Shown here: one piece after another, positions 53,212 through 63,400 of the stretch
Position numbering within the stretch: the stretch's first letter is position 1
Layout of the letters: every line of letters begins with the position of its first letter
Source of the DNA: Eubacteriales bacterium
GTDB lineage: Bacteria; Bacillota; Clostridia; Christensenellales; CAG-138
Assembly: GCA_021373115.1 (NCBI GenBank)
Contig: JAJFTI010000030.1
Span: 1 to 64,000 of the forward strand
DNA length: 64,000 nucleotides
Direction of reading: 5' to 3'
Program-made: the position numbers and the translations under genes
Notes under the pieces: generated by a model
The model's input: the letters and a program-made list of their open reading frames with translations, nothing else
Told to the model about the DNA's origin: nothing
The model's database searches: none

Positions 53212-53667
53212 TCAGCCAAGCCGCATTTCGCATTCCGCAATGGTATCCGACAATGTATGCATTCTTCCGGTCATGCGAAAGCCGGTACGCTCATAAAGCC
53301 TTCGCGCTCCTTCGTTCTTTTCGAGAATCCACAGCGTCGGCGCTTGATCGCATTTTTCGATGGCATGCCTAAGCAGCCGCGTTCCGTACCCTCGATTCTG
53401 TTCTTCCGGCAATACATAAAGATTTTCAATCAGGCTTTTGTGTACCGAAACGATTCCTACCGGCTTGCCTTTCACGGACAGCATGTAGAACCCCGCGCCG
53501 TTTTCCATTGCTTGTTCCAAATACTTCTTTTGATGCTCCGGAGTGTGGATGGAGAGGAACGCTTCGGAACAGATTGCCTGATGGGAAGCTTGCCATGAAA
53601 CGGAATGGATGGCCGCCGCCTGCGGCAGGTCGGCGTATTTCACTTTTTTAATCTCGAATGGATTCAA
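53212..53667 (-). CDS. GNAT-family N-acetyltransferase (start set by repeat boundary)
   Basis: About 151 residues. GNAT core with acetyl-CoA loop EQNRGYGTRLLRHAI, preceding strand SLIENLYVLP and C-terminal YERTGFRMTGR. I propose TTG 53667 with GAGG upstream. The longest frame starts at 53784, but its first 39 residues (YPFGRTAPQAEAALPPDE) are translated from the dispersed repeat copy at 53683 and also occur out of any gene near 55680, so they are not native protein. Confidence 0.8.
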   Translation of the reverse strand: MNPFEIKKVKYADLPQAAAIHSVSWQASHQAICSEAFLSIHTPEHQKKYLEQAMENGAGFYMLSVKGKPVGIVSVHKSLIENLYVLPEEQNRGYGTRLLRHAIEKCDQAPTLWILEKNEGARRLYERTGFRMTGRMHTLSDTIAECEMRLG

Positions 53668-53682
53668 ACTGGTTTCCTCTTT

Positions 53683-53785
53683 GGACGGACTTTCGTCTGG
53701 CGGCAAGGCCGCCTCCGCTTGGGGCGCGGTGCGACCGAACGGATAATTAAGAAGGGCGCCGACCTTCTCAGCCGCGGGGAACATG
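53683..53785. repeat. Dispersed intergenic repeat, copy A
   Basis: Bases 53683-53746 match 55641-55704 with a single mismatch, and similarity continues with a one-base indel to about 53785. It contains GGCGGC-AAG-GCCGCC, a perfect small hairpin, and an imperfect GAGAAGG...CCTTCTC dyad. It sits directly upstream of the GNAT gene. Confidence 0.85.
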
Positions 53786-53833
53786 CTGGCTATTGATTGT
53801 TTTATACAGGTTCTTTTCGATAACTATTCCAAA

Positions 53834-55507
53834 CTACTGAACGAGTTTGCGAATAACAGGAATCTGCACGGCTATGATACAGATTGCAAAACTTAGCAAT
53901 ACGCTGAAAATTGCGCCGCTAAGCCCGTTGATCGATATGCGCGCCAGCATCTTAATCACCAGAACATGGATAAAGTACACGCCCATTACGATGCTGGATG
54001 TGCCTGCAAGGCCTGCTTTCACACGCATGGGCAGCTTTTGAAACGCTGGTTCGAGCGAGTGGAAGAGCAGGAAAACACTAATGCCAAATAACGTTGCGGG
54101 CAGCCGACCCTGGTAAAAGAATTCGTTGTACCCACCGCCGGTTGCCTTCGAAGAGAAATAGCTCATCAGAACGGTACAGGCAAAGCCAATGCAGGCTCCG
54201 AGAAAATACAGGTAGGGCGGTACTTGCTTTTTCTCGGAAAAGTCGATGATCAGCCAGCCGAGCAGGAACAAAGAAAGCTCGTTCAAGCCAAACTGAGACC
54301 AGCCAACAACCAGCATATTACCGGCAGTTGGATTGATGAGCCGAAGGATTGTGTCCACAACACTTGGCAAGATTAAAGTAACACCGACAAATCCCCAGAG
54401 ATATTTTCGGGGGACAGATTGCCGCACCTTCCAGATAAATGGAAGAACCAAATAAAACGCGACAAGTTCATATGCATACCAAAGGTGCACTTGACTGCGA
54501 CCAAATGGAATCGTGAGCAGCAGATCCTTGAGCCGAGCGGAACCAAGATAATACTCGAAGACAACGTAGAGCAGGCTCCATAATAGATAAAGAACGCACA
54601 TCCGCAGCGCTTTCTGGAAAGCCCTCCTGTCGGATGATTCTCTCGAAATTGCTAAATATCCTGAAATGAACATAAAACAAGGCAATGCAAATCGCGACAA
54701 AGACTCGGTGAAGAGCTGGTTATACCACGATAAGGAATCACCAAACTGCCAATAGAACGATCCTGCCCGATGAATGATTACAATAAAAACGATAGAAATG
54801 ATTTTTAGAAGATCAATCCATACCGAATGCGAACGGTTTTGCGCGTCAACACCGGCTGTCGAGCGTTTCTTTTTCGCTCCGAAATACGCAACCAACGAGA
54901 AAGCAATCCCCGCAAACGAGAAGACGATCCACTGCGTCTTGGTCGGCGCGATACGGTTTTCCGCAATCGTGCCCGTGTTCAGATGAACCGAAACCGGCAA
55001 CTCGCCATTTGTTTCCGAAGCAGTATAACAATCGACGCTTTTGACTTCGCTGCCGACGATCAGATCGGCTATTCCCGCCCATCGATTGCTGCGAAACACA
55101 ATCGTTATGTCTGTACCGCCCGAAATAGTTGTCCCGACGCGGTCCGACAACGTCTCAGAACGGTTATACGAGCGCCAGCCTAACGCGTTGTCGTCACGAA
55201 GCCACTGCGCATTTGGGAAGAAATCAACCGGACGATAGCTCTGGTCATCCAGACGCACCTCCTGAATCCAGATCTCACTGCCCTGCGCCAGCGCGTTGCT
55301 CTCCCCCGTTGAAACGATCTCGACCGGGATTCCATTGCCGGATTCCGAGCGCATCAAAAAATGATCGATAACTTGACCACCAAACACGCCCACTACTGCA
55401 GAAGCGACGAGCACTGCCAGAACAGTTTTCAAGGTCTGCAGTTTTTGAATGGGCAACAGGCAAATAAGCGCAGCCGCAATGATGGTTATGATGATAATAC
55501 GATCCAT
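53834..55507 (-). CDS. Acyltransferase-3 family membrane protein with N-terminal extracytoplasmic domain
   Basis: About 557 residues. Helix 1 and 2 near the N-terminus, a beta-rich external region (about 55-180), another helix, then a ~10-helix acyltransferase-3 domain starting SVWIDLLKIISIVFIVIIHR with the conserved His and Arg. Such enzymes O-acetylate envelope polysaccharides. GGAGA precedes ATG 55507. It lies between two repeat copies, as an accessory cassette. Confidence 0.88.
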   Translation of the reverse strand: MDRIIIITIIAAALICLLPIQKLQTLKTVLAVLVASAVVGVFGGQVIDHFLMRSESGNGIPVEIVSTGESNALAQGSEIWIQEVRLDDQSYRPVDFFPNAQWLRDDNALGWRSYNRSETLSDRVGTTISGGTDITIVFRSNRWAGIADLIVGSEVKSVDCYTASETNGELPVSVHLNTGTIAENRIAPTKTQWIVFSFAGIAFSLVAYFGAKKKRSTAGVDAQNRSHSVWIDLLKIISIVFIVIIHRAGSFYWQFGDSLSWYNQLFTESLSRFALPCFMFISGYLAISRESSDRRAFQKALRMCVLYLLWSLLYVVFEYYLGSARLKDLLLTIPFGRSQVHLWYAYELVAFYLVLPFIWKVRQSVPRKYLWGFVGVTLILPSVVDTILRLINPTAGNMLVVGWSQFGLNELSLFLLGWLIIDFSEKKQVPPYLYFLGACIGFACTVLMSYFSSKATGGGYNEFFYQGRLPATLFGISVFLLFHSLEPAFQKLPMRVKAGLAGTSSIVMGVYFIHVLVIKMLARISINGLSGAIFSVLLSFAICIIAVQIPVIRKLVQ

Positions 55508-55640
55508 ATGGTCTCCATTTCCCAGCCGAGCAATCATTCTTTATTCAACGGTGAATGCCACGCAGATACTTGGCCAAAACTGCCATGCCTGCTGAATCGT
55601 TCAGGTCATGATATTCGGGGCAGAGGATGCAATCATATCC

Positions 55641-55771
55641 GGACGGATTTTCGTCTGGCGGCAAGGCCGCCTCCGCTTGGGGCGCGGTGCGACCGAACGG
55701 ATAAAATGAGAAGGGCGCCGATCCTCTCAGCCATTGGGAACATGATAGCGCAATTTTATGGTTTTGGGAAT
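55641..55771. repeat. Dispersed intergenic repeat, copy B
   Basis: Longest copy. The left part (55641-55744) matches copy A; the right part (about 55732-55771, CATTGGGNACATGATAGCGC and following) matches copy C. It lies between the acyltransferase and isochorismatase genes, in a 442-bp gap (55508-55949) without a supportable gene. Confidence 0.85.
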
Positions 55772-55949
55772 AATCGTTGTGCTGAAAAATAGAAACGGGG
55801 CAGGCGGAATGCGGCAAACCGATTGCTTGCCGCGATTGAAAAGTCTCTTTTACTCGGATCGATTTGCCGTGGGGTTCAAGTTTGGTAAAACAGCGGGTGC
55901 GGAGGAATTTAGACGGATGCGAACCGGGCGATTGGAACGCTCTGGAAGT

Positions 55950-56447
55950 CTATTCTTCTATTAGGTTTTCGACGCTGCTGATTATTTTACAGCCCTTGCT
56001 TTCATAATAGCGCAGCATTTCTTCAATTTTTCTTTTGTCATAGCTGGTAATACAATCGGACAAAACACAAACGCCGTAGTTTGCTTTGCGTAAGTTGTAA
56101 CAGGTTGCTTTCACGCAGGCAACCGCATCCGCGCCCGCGATGTAGAATTCGCTTACTTCACTTTTGCGGATGAAATCTGCAAATCCCTCGCTGCTCAGCG
56201 CGTTTCCTTTGGATTTTGTAAAAACATTGCGGGATGCAATTTTCAAGTCGGGAGCGAATTCAAACCCATGCGTATTGGGTTTAAAAGTCCGCGTACCTTC
56301 CGATAGATTTTCGTGACGGATATAAACCACAGGAATCTGCCGACCGACCGCCCAATCAATCGCATGATTGATGTTGCCGATCACATCCTTGTAATTCTTG
56401 GTTATGTCGTTTTGAATATCGATGATGACGAGGGCTTTTTTCTGCAT
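55950..56447 (-). CDS. Isochorismatase-family cysteine hydrolase
   Basis: About 165 residues. Triad expected for the family: D10 (VIIDIQND), a lysine in FTKSKGNAL and a cysteine in ADAVACVKAT. Rossmann-like fold of nicotinamidase/isochorismatase-like hydrolases; the substrate is likely an amide. GGAGG precedes the ATG near 56447. Divergent from the WYL regulator at 56568, which probably controls it. Confidence 0.9.
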   Translation of the reverse strand: MQKKALVIIDIQNDITKNYKDVIGNINHAIDWAVGRQIPVVYIRHENLSEGTRTFKPNTHGFEFAPDLKIASRNVFTKSKGNALSSEGFADFIRKSEVSEFYIAGADAVACVKATCYNLRKANYGVCVLSDCITSYDKRKIEEMLRYYESKGCKIISSVENLIEE

Positions 56448-56567
56448 GGTGCTTCCTCCCGCGTGTTCCATTGATTTGCTCGCACTTTTATGATACCTTG
56501 TAATTGATGACAACAATATGGCAACAATCAACCGCAATCACGGGAAATTTTGGAAGGCGGCGATCCG

Positions 56568-57500
56568 ATGAAGGTAGACAGGCTTGTCAGCATCATCATG
56601 ATTCTCCTGGATAAGGAGCGAATCGGCGCGCAGGAGCTGGCGGACCGGTTTGAGGTTTCTCCCCGCACCATCTACCGCGATATTGACGCGATCTGCCTCG
56701 CGGGTATTCCGGTTCGCTCGACATCGGGAGTTGGCGGCGGTTTTGAAATCATGCAGCAATACAAGATGGATCGAAAGGTTTTTTCAACAGCTGATCTTTC
56801 CGCGATCCTGATGGGTCTTTCCAGCCTGTCCGGCATGATGCGCGGCGATGAACTCGTGAACGCCCTCGCGAAAGTCAGGAGCTTTATTCCCGCAGACAGA
56901 GCGAAGGAGATTGAGCTAAAAGCGAACCAAATTCATATTGATTTAAGTCCGTGGATGGGCAACCGGAACTTGCAGCCGTATCTAGAAACGATCAAGACGG
57001 CGTTGCAGGAGAACAGGCTTCTTTCGTTTGAATATCTAGACCACCATGGGAATAAAACCACACGGACAGCCGAGCCATACCAGCTTGTATGGAAAAGCAG
57101 CCATTGGTACTGGCAAGGGCATTGCCACGAAAGAAATGATTTTCGCCTATTCAAACTAACCCGCATGTCGAACCTGCAAATGCGGGAGGAGTTTTTTACG
57201 CCGCGGGATTATCAAAAACCGCAGCTGGACTTTTCGGATGTTCTGGCGACGATGCAAACAAAGATAAAAATCCGGATCCATCAATCGGTCATGGAACGGG
57301 TACTTGATTATTGCGCGTTCGAAGATTTTTCGCCGGACGGCGACGAGCACTATATTGTTCGTTTTCCGTTTATAGAGAACGAATACTATTATGGTATCCT
57401 TTTCAGTTTCGGAAACAAATGCGAGTGCCTGGAGCCAAAGCATGTCCGCGCGGAGATGAAGCGAAGGATACAGGATATTGCGGCGATATATGAGAGTTAA
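56568..57500 (+). CDS. WYL-domain (YafY-like) transcriptional regulator
   Basis: About 310 residues. N-terminal HTH_11 (IGAQELADRFEVSPRTIYRDI, about residues 18-38) and a C-terminal WYL domain (about 140-215, with LLSFEYLDHHGNKTTRTAEPYQLVWKSSHWYW) followed by a WCX tail. WYL regulators bind nucleotides or ssDNA-like ligands and often act near defence or metabolic genes. GGAAGGCGG precedes the ATG. Confidence 0.92.
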   Translation: MKVDRLVSIIMILLDKERIGAQELADRFEVSPRTIYRDIDAICLAGIPVRSTSGVGGGFEIMQQYKMDRKVFSTADLSAILMGLSSLSGMMRGDELVNALAKVRSFIPADRAKEIELKANQIHIDLSPWMGNRNLQPYLETIKTALQENRLLSFEYLDHHGNKTTRTAEPYQLVWKSSHWYWQGHCHERNDFRLFKLTRMSNLQMREEFFTPRDYQKPQLDFSDVLATMQTKIKIRIHQSVMERVLDYCAFEDFSPDGDEHYIVRFPFIENEYYYGILFSFGNKCECLEPKHVRAEMKRRIQDIAAIYES

Positions 57501-57530
57501 AACTGGGGGAGGACGAAAAACGCCTTTCAT

Positions 57531-57621
57531 GGCGCGAGCCGGTCGAACGGTTCATTGAGAAGGATTAACGCCGTTTCAAACATTGGGTACATGATAGCGC
57601 GGATTTATGATTTTGGGAATA
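57531..57621. repeat. Dispersed intergenic repeat, copy C (diverged)
   Basis: The end CATTGGGTACATGATAGCGC and following TTTATG/TTTTGGGAATA match copy B closely; the left part (GGCGCGAGCCGGTCGAACGG) is recognisable but diverged. Located after the WYL gene in a 288-bp gap without a gene. Confidence 0.7.
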
Positions 57622-57788
57622 TTTACGGCGCGGGAAGGTGAAATGGAAAGGTGGAATACGACGAGGTGATTGTTCGAAGGTTGATCGAAAAATCCGCTAT
57701 TTACGAGAACATTCGACGGGGAATTCTAGTTCGGCAATTGTACACTTCGATAAATATTAGTCTGTTAATTATTACCACTAGTAGGTTA

Positions 57789-58781
57789 CTAATCACTAAC
57801 TTTTACTAGAACATCTCCATCAACTTTGAAGAATTTAATAACATCCGGTGCTACGGACATATCGAATAATAATGAGCCGTATATTTCTTTATCAAAGAAA
57901 TATATGGAGATAAACGTTTTCATGAAATAATAGTTGTTATAAAAGTCCTGTGCGACTTTTTTTTCATAATAATCTGAATCAGTATATCCACAATACTCCA
58001 GACAACCTCTGATGTCATCGTAAGCGGCATCAAACGAAATAGGTTCAAATGTTACCATTTCTGATATCAGGACAGGAAATAGAAGCAAGTAACAATCTTT
58101 TTTCTCTGAAATCCAGTCATTACAAAGTGTGTATGGATTATCAAGCAAGTCTCTAGCCACAGAATAAACTTTATCTAAAGTACCTAATATTTCTGGACAT
58201 CTACAGATTGTTGAATACCGTTTCATTTTAGGCAATGACGTATTTATAAAGCATTCGACAGTTGCATTATAATAAAACAATTTTGATGCCAATATTAAAA
58301 GTTTATCAAATAAATCACATCTTGAATAACCGGTGCATATCTTTTTTCTTCCAATATAACAATAGGGACAGATTTCTCCGCTCTGAAGAATAGGATATTC
58401 TCTATTTCCGATCTTTATTATTGCTTTATCGACATTCACTTCTATTTCGTGTTTTTTCAGAAAATTAGATAAAGGCGTTTCTTCCTGAAACATTTCTCGC
58501 AAGTTGAGAATACCAGCTTCTTTAAAAGAATCTAAACTTTCTTCATTAGCAGTTGTTATATGACGACATAAAATTGACAATTTATTACTATCATATTTAT
58601 TTAGATTCAAATCGAATTTTCGAACTATAACTTCAGGAACGAGTATATTAGGATTAACGCTTATAAAATATGACTTCAATTCATCTACGTCTAGTCGAAA
58701 ATGTGCTGCAAATTTTTCTACTAATTCAACAGGTGTGTCAACAACAAAATCCACTGTTATCACTGCAGTTATTCCCTCCAT
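57789..58781 (-). CDS. AT-rich orphan with CxxC zinc-finger-like motif
   Basis: 330 residues, no family recognised. Centre has CPYCYIGRKKICTGYSRC (about residues 141-158), a likely zinc or Fe-S site with four cysteines, then a mostly helical region rich in Tyr and Phe. Predicted cytoplasmic. Strongly more A+T-rich than all neighbours, with AAA/TTA-rich codons, a sign of recent transfer. The ATG 58781 has only a weak ribosome site; a GTG ~8 codons later follows GGAGGG and may be the true start. Function cannot be assigned. Confidence 0.7.
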   Translation of the reverse strand: MEGITAVITVDFVVDTPVELVEKFAAHFRLDVDELKSYFISVNPNILVPEVIVRKFDLNLNKYDSNKLSILCRHITTANEESLDSFKEAGILNLREMFQEETPLSNFLKKHEIEVNVDKAIIKIGNREYPILQSGEICPYCYIGRKKICTGYSRCDLFDKLLILASKLFYYNATVECFINTSLPKMKRYSTICRCPEILGTLDKVYSVARDLLDNPYTLCNDWISEKKDCYLLLFPVLISEMVTFEPISFDAAYDDIRGCLEYCGYTDSDYYEKKVAQDFYNNYYFMKTFISIYFFDKEIYGSLLFDMSVAPDVIKFFKVDGDVLVKVSD

Positions 58782-59011
58782 ACCCGACTTACTATCATTC
58801 TATTGCATTTCACTATAACTAATTATCTATCCAGCCTACATTATTTTAATATATGAAAACATCCAAACCGACTATACGTAAACCCATATACCTAGTCTGT
58901 CCACACGAAAACTACAAAATCTCATCTCTCATTTGGTTTTTCTTCATTTTCATGGCCTTATTCCCTTTAAGCGACTTAAGCAACCTTCTCGTTTTTTCAA
59001 ACATAAACTTG

Positions 59012-59050
59012 TTAAAAAAAAAGAAAGTCCAGCAAAACTGGACTTTCTAT
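59012..59050 (-). terminator. Intrinsic terminator of rRNA methyltransferase gene
   Basis: Read on the minus strand: GAAAGTCCAG-TTTTG-CTGGACTTTC followed by eight or more T. Remaining 58782-59011 is AT-rich with no supportable gene. Confidence 0.9.
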
Positions 59051-59055
59051 ACACG

Positions 59056-60417
59056 CTATTTCTGCCTCTCCATCAGCACCACCGTCTCCATGTGGCACGT
59101 CTGCGGAAACATGTCCACCGGGCGCACGGCGGAGAGGGCAAAACCGTGCTCGGAAAGATACTTGCAGTCCCGCGCGAGGGTCGCCGGGTTGCAGGAAACG
59201 TAGACGACGCGGCTGACGCTGCTCTGCGCGATCGCCGCAAGCGCGGCCTCCTCGCAGCCTTTGCGCGGCGGGTCGAGCACGATTGCGTCGATTTGTTCCT
59301 TTGCGGCGATCAGGCGGGGGAGAACGTCCTCCACATTGCCGCAGACGAACTCCGCGTTGCTTACCCCGTTTGCTTTCGCATTCGCTTTCGCGTCCTCAAC
59401 GGCGGGGGCAACCTGCTCGACGCCGATCACGCGGCGGCAATCCCCGGCGACGAAGAGCGAGATCGTGCCAACGCCGCAGTACGCGTCCACAACGGTTTCC
59501 TCCGGTTTGGCCGCGAGGAATTCCCGCGCGGTTTCGTAGAGCGCCCGCGTCTGGATGCGGTTGACCTGCAAAAACGACTGCGGGCTGACCAAGAAGCGCT
59601 TGTCGCCAATGGTTTCGGTGAGCGCCGCTTTACCGGAGAGCAGCGTGAAGCGGTCCCCGAAGACCACGTTGGTATCCCGGGTGTTCTCATTGTGCCAAAC
59701 GCTGTCGCAGTCCTCTAGGAAGGAGAGCAGGTCGTCCTTCTTTTTTAGCGGACCTTTCGTGACAACGACGACCATCAGCTCGCCGTCGGCGGTCGTCCGC
59801 GCGACGACGTGGCGGAGATGGCCTTCGCCGGTCGTTTCATCGTAAACCGGAATGCCGCTGGCGTTTGCCCAGGCGGCGACGCGGCGCGCTGCGTCCACGA
59901 TGCGCTCGTCCTGAATCAGACAGTCCGAAAACGGAACGAGGCGGTGGCTCCGCTCCGCGTAAAACCCGAACACAGCCCCGCTCCCCGCAACGCCGAAGGG
60001 GAAACTGCCCTTGTTGCGGTAGCGAACCGGCTCCTCCATCCCGACAATGGGCTGCATGGGTACGCCGGAAAACGCGCCAAGGCGGACGAGCGCATCCTCG
60101 ACCCACTGCTGCTTCTGGCGGAGCTGCGCGGGATACGAAAGGTGCCAGAGCGCGCACCCGCCGCACTGCGCGAAGACGGGGCAGGCGGGGCGGACGCGAT
60201 CCGGCGACGGCTTGATAATCTCAATCGCCTTGGCAATGGCGTAGGAAGGCATCACCTTGATAACATGCGCCTTCACTTCTTCGCCGACAAGCGCGCCGAC
60301 AATGAACACCGCGTAGCCGTCCACGCGGGCAACACCCTGACCTTCACTGGTCAGCGACTCAATGATAACGACGAGCTCGTCGTTTTTCTGGATGGGAGGG
60401 CGCAGTTTTTGCGACAT
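59056..60417 (-). CDS. 23S rRNA (uracil-5-)-methyltransferase, RlmD/RlmCD-type
   Basis: 453 residues. N-terminal TRAM domain (about 12-68), then the 4Fe-4S ligands in CPVFAQCGGC plus an earlier/later cysteine, and a SAM-dependent TrmA-type methyltransferase domain (VVDAYCGVGTISLF). The catalytic cysteine lies in VSCNPATLARD. It forms 5-methyluridine in 23S rRNA. AAAGGAA precedes ATG 60417. Directly downstream of dnaE (41 bp), likely one transcript. Confidence 0.93.
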   Translation of the reverse strand: MSQKLRPPIQKNDELVVIIESLTSEGQGVARVDGYAVFIVGALVGEEVKAHVIKVMPSYAIAKAIEIIKPSPDRVRPACPVFAQCGGCALWHLSYPAQLRQKQQWVEDALVRLGAFSGVPMQPIVGMEEPVRYRNKGSFPFGVAGSGAVFGFYAERSHRLVPFSDCLIQDERIVDAARRVAAWANASGIPVYDETTGEGHLRHVVARTTADGELMVVVVTKGPLKKKDDLLSFLEDCDSVWHNENTRDTNVVFGDRFTLLSGKAALTETIGDKRFLVSPQSFLQVNRIQTRALYETAREFLAAKPEETVVDAYCGVGTISLFVAGDCRRVIGVEQVAPAVEDAKANAKANGVSNAEFVCGNVEDVLPRLIAAKEQIDAIVLDPPRKGCEEAALAAIAQSSVSRVVYVSCNPATLARDCKYLSEHGFALSAVRPVDMFPQTCHMETVVLMERQK

Positions 60418-60458
60418 ACTAAATTCCTTTCGGCGCGAAGAGCGCCCGGTAAAATGAT

Positions 60459-63400
60459 TTATTTGATCTTGATTGAGCCTCTTCCGAAACGATCCTCCGC
60501 GGCGGCGAGAAATACGTCCGACGGATCGACAAAGAACTCCTTTGGAACGCCTTTTCCCGTGCGCTTTGCCGCGTCGCAGAGGACGACCGGCGTATTGCCC
60601 GGGTATTTTTTCAGGAACGCGCAGGCAACCGCCGTCGCCTGCTCCGTGAGCATCGGGAACTGGATATAAACGCTCTTTCCCGCTTCGCCGAGGGGCAGGA
60701 GTTCGTCGATTAAGAGGGAATTCGCGCGGTCGTCGCGGATATTGAGCTTGCCGCGCGCGAGCACCGCCGCGTCGTCCACAAACAGTGAGCCGACTTGCTG
60801 GAGCGTGCGCGGGAAAAGCACCGCCTCCACACTGCCGGTGACGCCTTCCAGCACGGCGTAACCCATAAGCCCGGTTCCCGCCCGCGTGGGCTTTTGCTTG
60901 CACTGCGTCAGCAAGCCCGCAACGGTAACCGCGTCGTTGTCCTTTACATTGCCGGAACCGTCCGCTTCCGCAAGGTCGTCAATCGTGTACTTCAGTTTTC
61001 GCATTTGCTCCTGGTAATTGTCCAGCGGATGGCCGGAAAGATACAGCCCCGTGGATTCGCGCTCCTTGGCGAGCACGATCTGGTGCGAAAGATCCGGTAC
61101 GCTGGGCAGCGGGATCTGCTCGCTTTTAAGCGCCTTGCCGCCGTCCAGATCGAAAAGGGACATCTGCCCCGTGCCGCGCGCTTTTCTCGCGGCGGCGGAA
61201 GCGTCCAGCGCGCGTTCGTAAACCGCGAGCAGCTGCGCGCGCTTCGCGCCCATGGAATCGAAGCAGCCCGCGCTGATGAGCGCTTCGAGCATGCGCTTGT
61301 TCAGCCCGTCCACGCGGTCGCAAAAGTCGAAAAAGCTCGTAAACCGTCCGTTTTCCGTGCGCTCCTGCACCATGGCCTCCATCACGGCGGAGCCGACGTT
61401 TCGCACCGCGGAAAGCCCGAAGCGGATCGCGCCCTGTTCCGGCGAGAAGCGCGCGCGGGAAAAGTTCACGTCCGGCGGGAGCACCCGTATGCCGTGATTG
61501 CGCGCGCTGTAGACGTATTTGGCGACGGTTTCCACCGAACCAAGGTAGCTGTTGATGAGCGCCGTTAAAAACTCCACGGGATAGTAGTATTTCAAATAGG
61601 CCGTCCGGTAAGCGAGCACCGCGTAGGCCGCCGCGTGGGATTTATTGAACGCGTAGGACGCAAAGTCCATCATTTCGTCGAAAATCTTGTTGGCGACGGG
61701 CTCCGGCACGCCGTTTTTGACCGCGCCAACCACGCCTTCCGTCCCGTGGACGAAATACTCGCGCTCCTTGGCCATGACTTCGTGCTTTTTCTTCGCCATG
61801 GCGCGGCGAACGAGGTCGCTCCTGCCGTAGGAATAGCCCGCCAGCGCGCGGACGATTTCCATGACCTGCTCCTGATAGACCATGCAGCCGTAAGTGGTGC
61901 AGAGGATCGGTTCCAGCAGGGGATGCGAATAGACCACACTCGTTGGATCGTGCTTGCCCTTGACATAGCGCGGAATCTGCTCCATGGGGCCGGGGCGGTA
62001 AAGTGAAATGCCTGCGATGAGATCCTCGAAGCAGTCCGGTTTGAGCTGCTGGAGAAACTGGCGCATGCCGCCGGATTCCAGCTGGAACACCCCGTCCGTA
62101 TCCCCGACAGCTATCATGCGGTAAACCGCCGGGTCGGTGAACGGCACCTTGTCGAGGTCGGGTACGGCAAGGCCGTCGTCCGCAATGAAATGCAGCGTAT
62201 CGCGAATGACCGTGAGCGTGCGAAGGCCGAGGAAGTCCATCTTCAGCAGCCCCAGCTCTTCCAGCGTGGTCATGGGAAACTGGGTGGTCACGACGGAATC
62301 GTTCACCTGCAGCGGCACGGCTTCGGTAATCGGCACGCTGGAGATTACGACGCCCGCCGCGTGTGTGGAGCTATGCCGCGGGAGGCCTTCGAGGCGGAGG
62401 CAAAGATCGATGATCCTCTTCGTCGTTTCGTCGCTCTCGTATTGCTTTTTCAATTCGGGCGAAATCTGGAGGGCGCGTTCGAGCGTCATGCTGATTTCAA
62501 ACGGAACCATCTTGCTGAGCCGGTCCACATCCGCATACGGGACGCGGAGCACGCGGCCCACGTCGCGGATGACCGCGCGCGCCGCCATGGTGCCGAACGT
62601 GATGATCTGGCTGACATGCCCGTCGCCATACTTTTCGGCAACGTAATCGATGACCTCCTGCCGGCGTTCATAACAAAAGTCAATATCGAAGTCCGGCATG
62701 CTGATGCGCTCCGGATTGAGAAAGCGCTCGAACAGGAGGTTATACTGGATCGGATCGACGTCCGTAATATCGAGGCAGTAGGCAGCGAGACTGCCCGCGC
62801 CGCTTCCGCGGCCGGGGCCGACCATGATGCCGTGCAACTTCGCATAATGGATGAAGTCCCATACGATAAGAAAATAGTCCACGAACCCCATCTGCTTGAT
62901 GACGCCGAGTTCATAGTCCAGCCGGGCAAGCGCTTCCGCGTCCGCTTCCGGCAGTTTTTTCGTCATCCCTGCGCGGCAGAGCTGCTCGAGGTAAACCGCG
63001 TTGTCCAGCCCGTCCGGCGCGGTAAACGCGGGCATGCGGCGAATATTGAACGCGATCTCCAGATTGCATTTTTCGGCGACTTCCGCTGTGTTGGCAATCG
63101 CCTCCGCATCCTCCGGCAGGGCGAGCAGCATCTCCGCTTCGCTCTTGAGGTAGAACTGGGTTCCCTCCATGCGCATACGGTCCGGCTCGTCGATGAAGCG
63201 CTGTGTCTGGATGCAAAGCAGCACGTCCTGCGCTTCCGCGTCGTCCGGCGAAACATAGTGGATGTCGTTGGTTGCAACGCATTTTGCGCCGATTTCGGCC
63301 GCGATTTTCCGCAGCCCCGGCAGCACCTGCAGCTGCTCCGGGATGCCGTGATTCTGCAGTTCAATGTAAAAGTCCTCGCCGAACATCCCCTGCAGGCGTT

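Noticed and set aside
57976-57995. TATCCACA resembling a DnaA box
   Set aside because: It misses the first T of TTATCCACA, is single, and lies within a coding region; no cluster that would mark an origin.
58853-59203. 116-codon + strand frame before the rRNA methyltransferase
   Set aside because: It crosses the intrinsic terminator at 59012-59050 and enters the antisense of a real gene; no ribosome site.
59809-60669. A 286-codon + strand frame across the rRNA methyltransferase and dnaE 3' end
   Set aside because: Antisense to two genes with all catalytic motifs; no ribosome site or family features.
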